Assembly (NCBI GenBank): GCA_947367725.1
Contig: CANBFZ010000151.1
Location: forward strand, 1-5,334
DNA from: an uncultured Eubacterium sp.
Lineage (GTDB): Bacteria > Bacillota > Clostridia > Peptostreptococcales > Anaerovoracaceae
Direction of reading: 5' to 3'
Length of the DNA stretch: 5,334 nucleotides
The notes under the pieces were generated by a model. The model did no database searches. It was given only the letters and a program-made list of their open reading frames with translations, and had not been told where the DNA came from. Positions 5,166 to 5,334 of this stretch are shown here, piece after piece (positions within the stretch are counted from its first letter, which is position 1; each line of letters begins with the position of its first letter). A program made the position numbers and the translations under genes.

Positions 5166-5334
5166 ATGGAAAAAGCGGTAAGAATCATTGGGAGCATGAA
5201 ATGGCTGGCATTTCCTCTGGGGTATATGATGCTTTTTGCGACCAGAGAAAGTTTTGGCGATACGGCAGGTGTGTGTTTGGGCACCATAGCAGCAGTGTCT
5301 TTTTGGGTACTGATGCGAAAGGAACAGTCCAGGC
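5166..5334 (+). CDS. Start of a small membrane protein (runs off the window)
   Basis: The first 56 codons of a gene that continues past the window edge. It begins MEKAVRIIGSMKWLAFPLGY and shows two likely membrane segments, about residues 7-25 and 33-50, with basic residues RKEQSR after the second. I do not recognise the family. The ATG at 5166 has AAGAGGG (5154-5160) 5 nt upstream and lies about 34 nt after the start of a consensus promoter. A second frame from the ATG at 5141 is also open to the edge, but it has no ribosome site and an unusual His/Cys-rich content, so it is less likely. deoC lies divergently upstream. Confidence 0.6.
   Translation, partial: MEKAVRIIGSMKWLAFPLGYMMLFATRESFGDTAGVCLGTIAAVSFWVLMRKEQSR

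Noticed and set aside
5141..5334. Alternative open frame starting MMKRQEGADG
   Set aside because: It has no ribosome site before the ATG and an atypical His/Cys-rich content; the frame from 5166 has a ribosome site and clear membrane segments.

Overview
This window looks like chromosomal DNA of an anaerobic low-to-medium GC Bacillota, most likely a clostridium of the Lachnospiraceae/Eubacteriales kind. The reasons are strong AGGAGG-type ribosome sites, GTG starts, TTGACA/TATAAT and extended -10 promoters, compact U-tailed terminators, a ferredoxin-like aldo/keto reductase and a stand-alone LytTR regulator. This placement is inference; no rRNA or strong taxonomic marker is present.

Layout from left to right: (1) a promoter and a monocistronic Fe-S aldo/keto reductase (114-1259), followed by a possible 33-codon ORF with an ideal ribosome site that reads through the intrinsic terminator; (2) a promoter, a 230-residue GNAT acetyltransferase (1499-2191) and, with no visible terminator between, a LytTR DNA-binding regulator (GTG start, 2295-2735). 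Two direct repeats 21 bp apart upstream of the LytTR gene have the geometry of a LytTR operator; (3) a terminator, a promoter, tRNA-Pro(CGG) with encoded CCA (2893-2968) and its own terminator; (4) a consensus-type promoter and a membrane-anchored J-domain-like protein (3155-4297) whose HPD motif is replaced by KSA; (5) a convergent deoC, deoxyribose-phosphate aldolase, on the minus strand (4993-4325), sharing a bidirectional terminator with the J-like gene; (6) a divergent intergenic region with a perfect TTGACA-17-TATAAT promoter driving the start of a small membrane protein that runs off the window end.

Most transcription units here are single genes, and nothing links them into one pathway. 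The reductase (redox) and deoC (deoxynucleoside salvage) are ordinary metabolic genes. The GNAT/LytTR pair is the only likely co-transcribed pair and may be an autoregulated signalling unit. I see no mobile element, CRISPR array, toxin-antitoxin or phage signature. The least conventional items are the LytTR operator upstream of its own gene, the HPD-less J-like membrane protein, the small ORF across the terminator, and a palindrome placed symmetrically between the two divergent promoters upstream of deoC.
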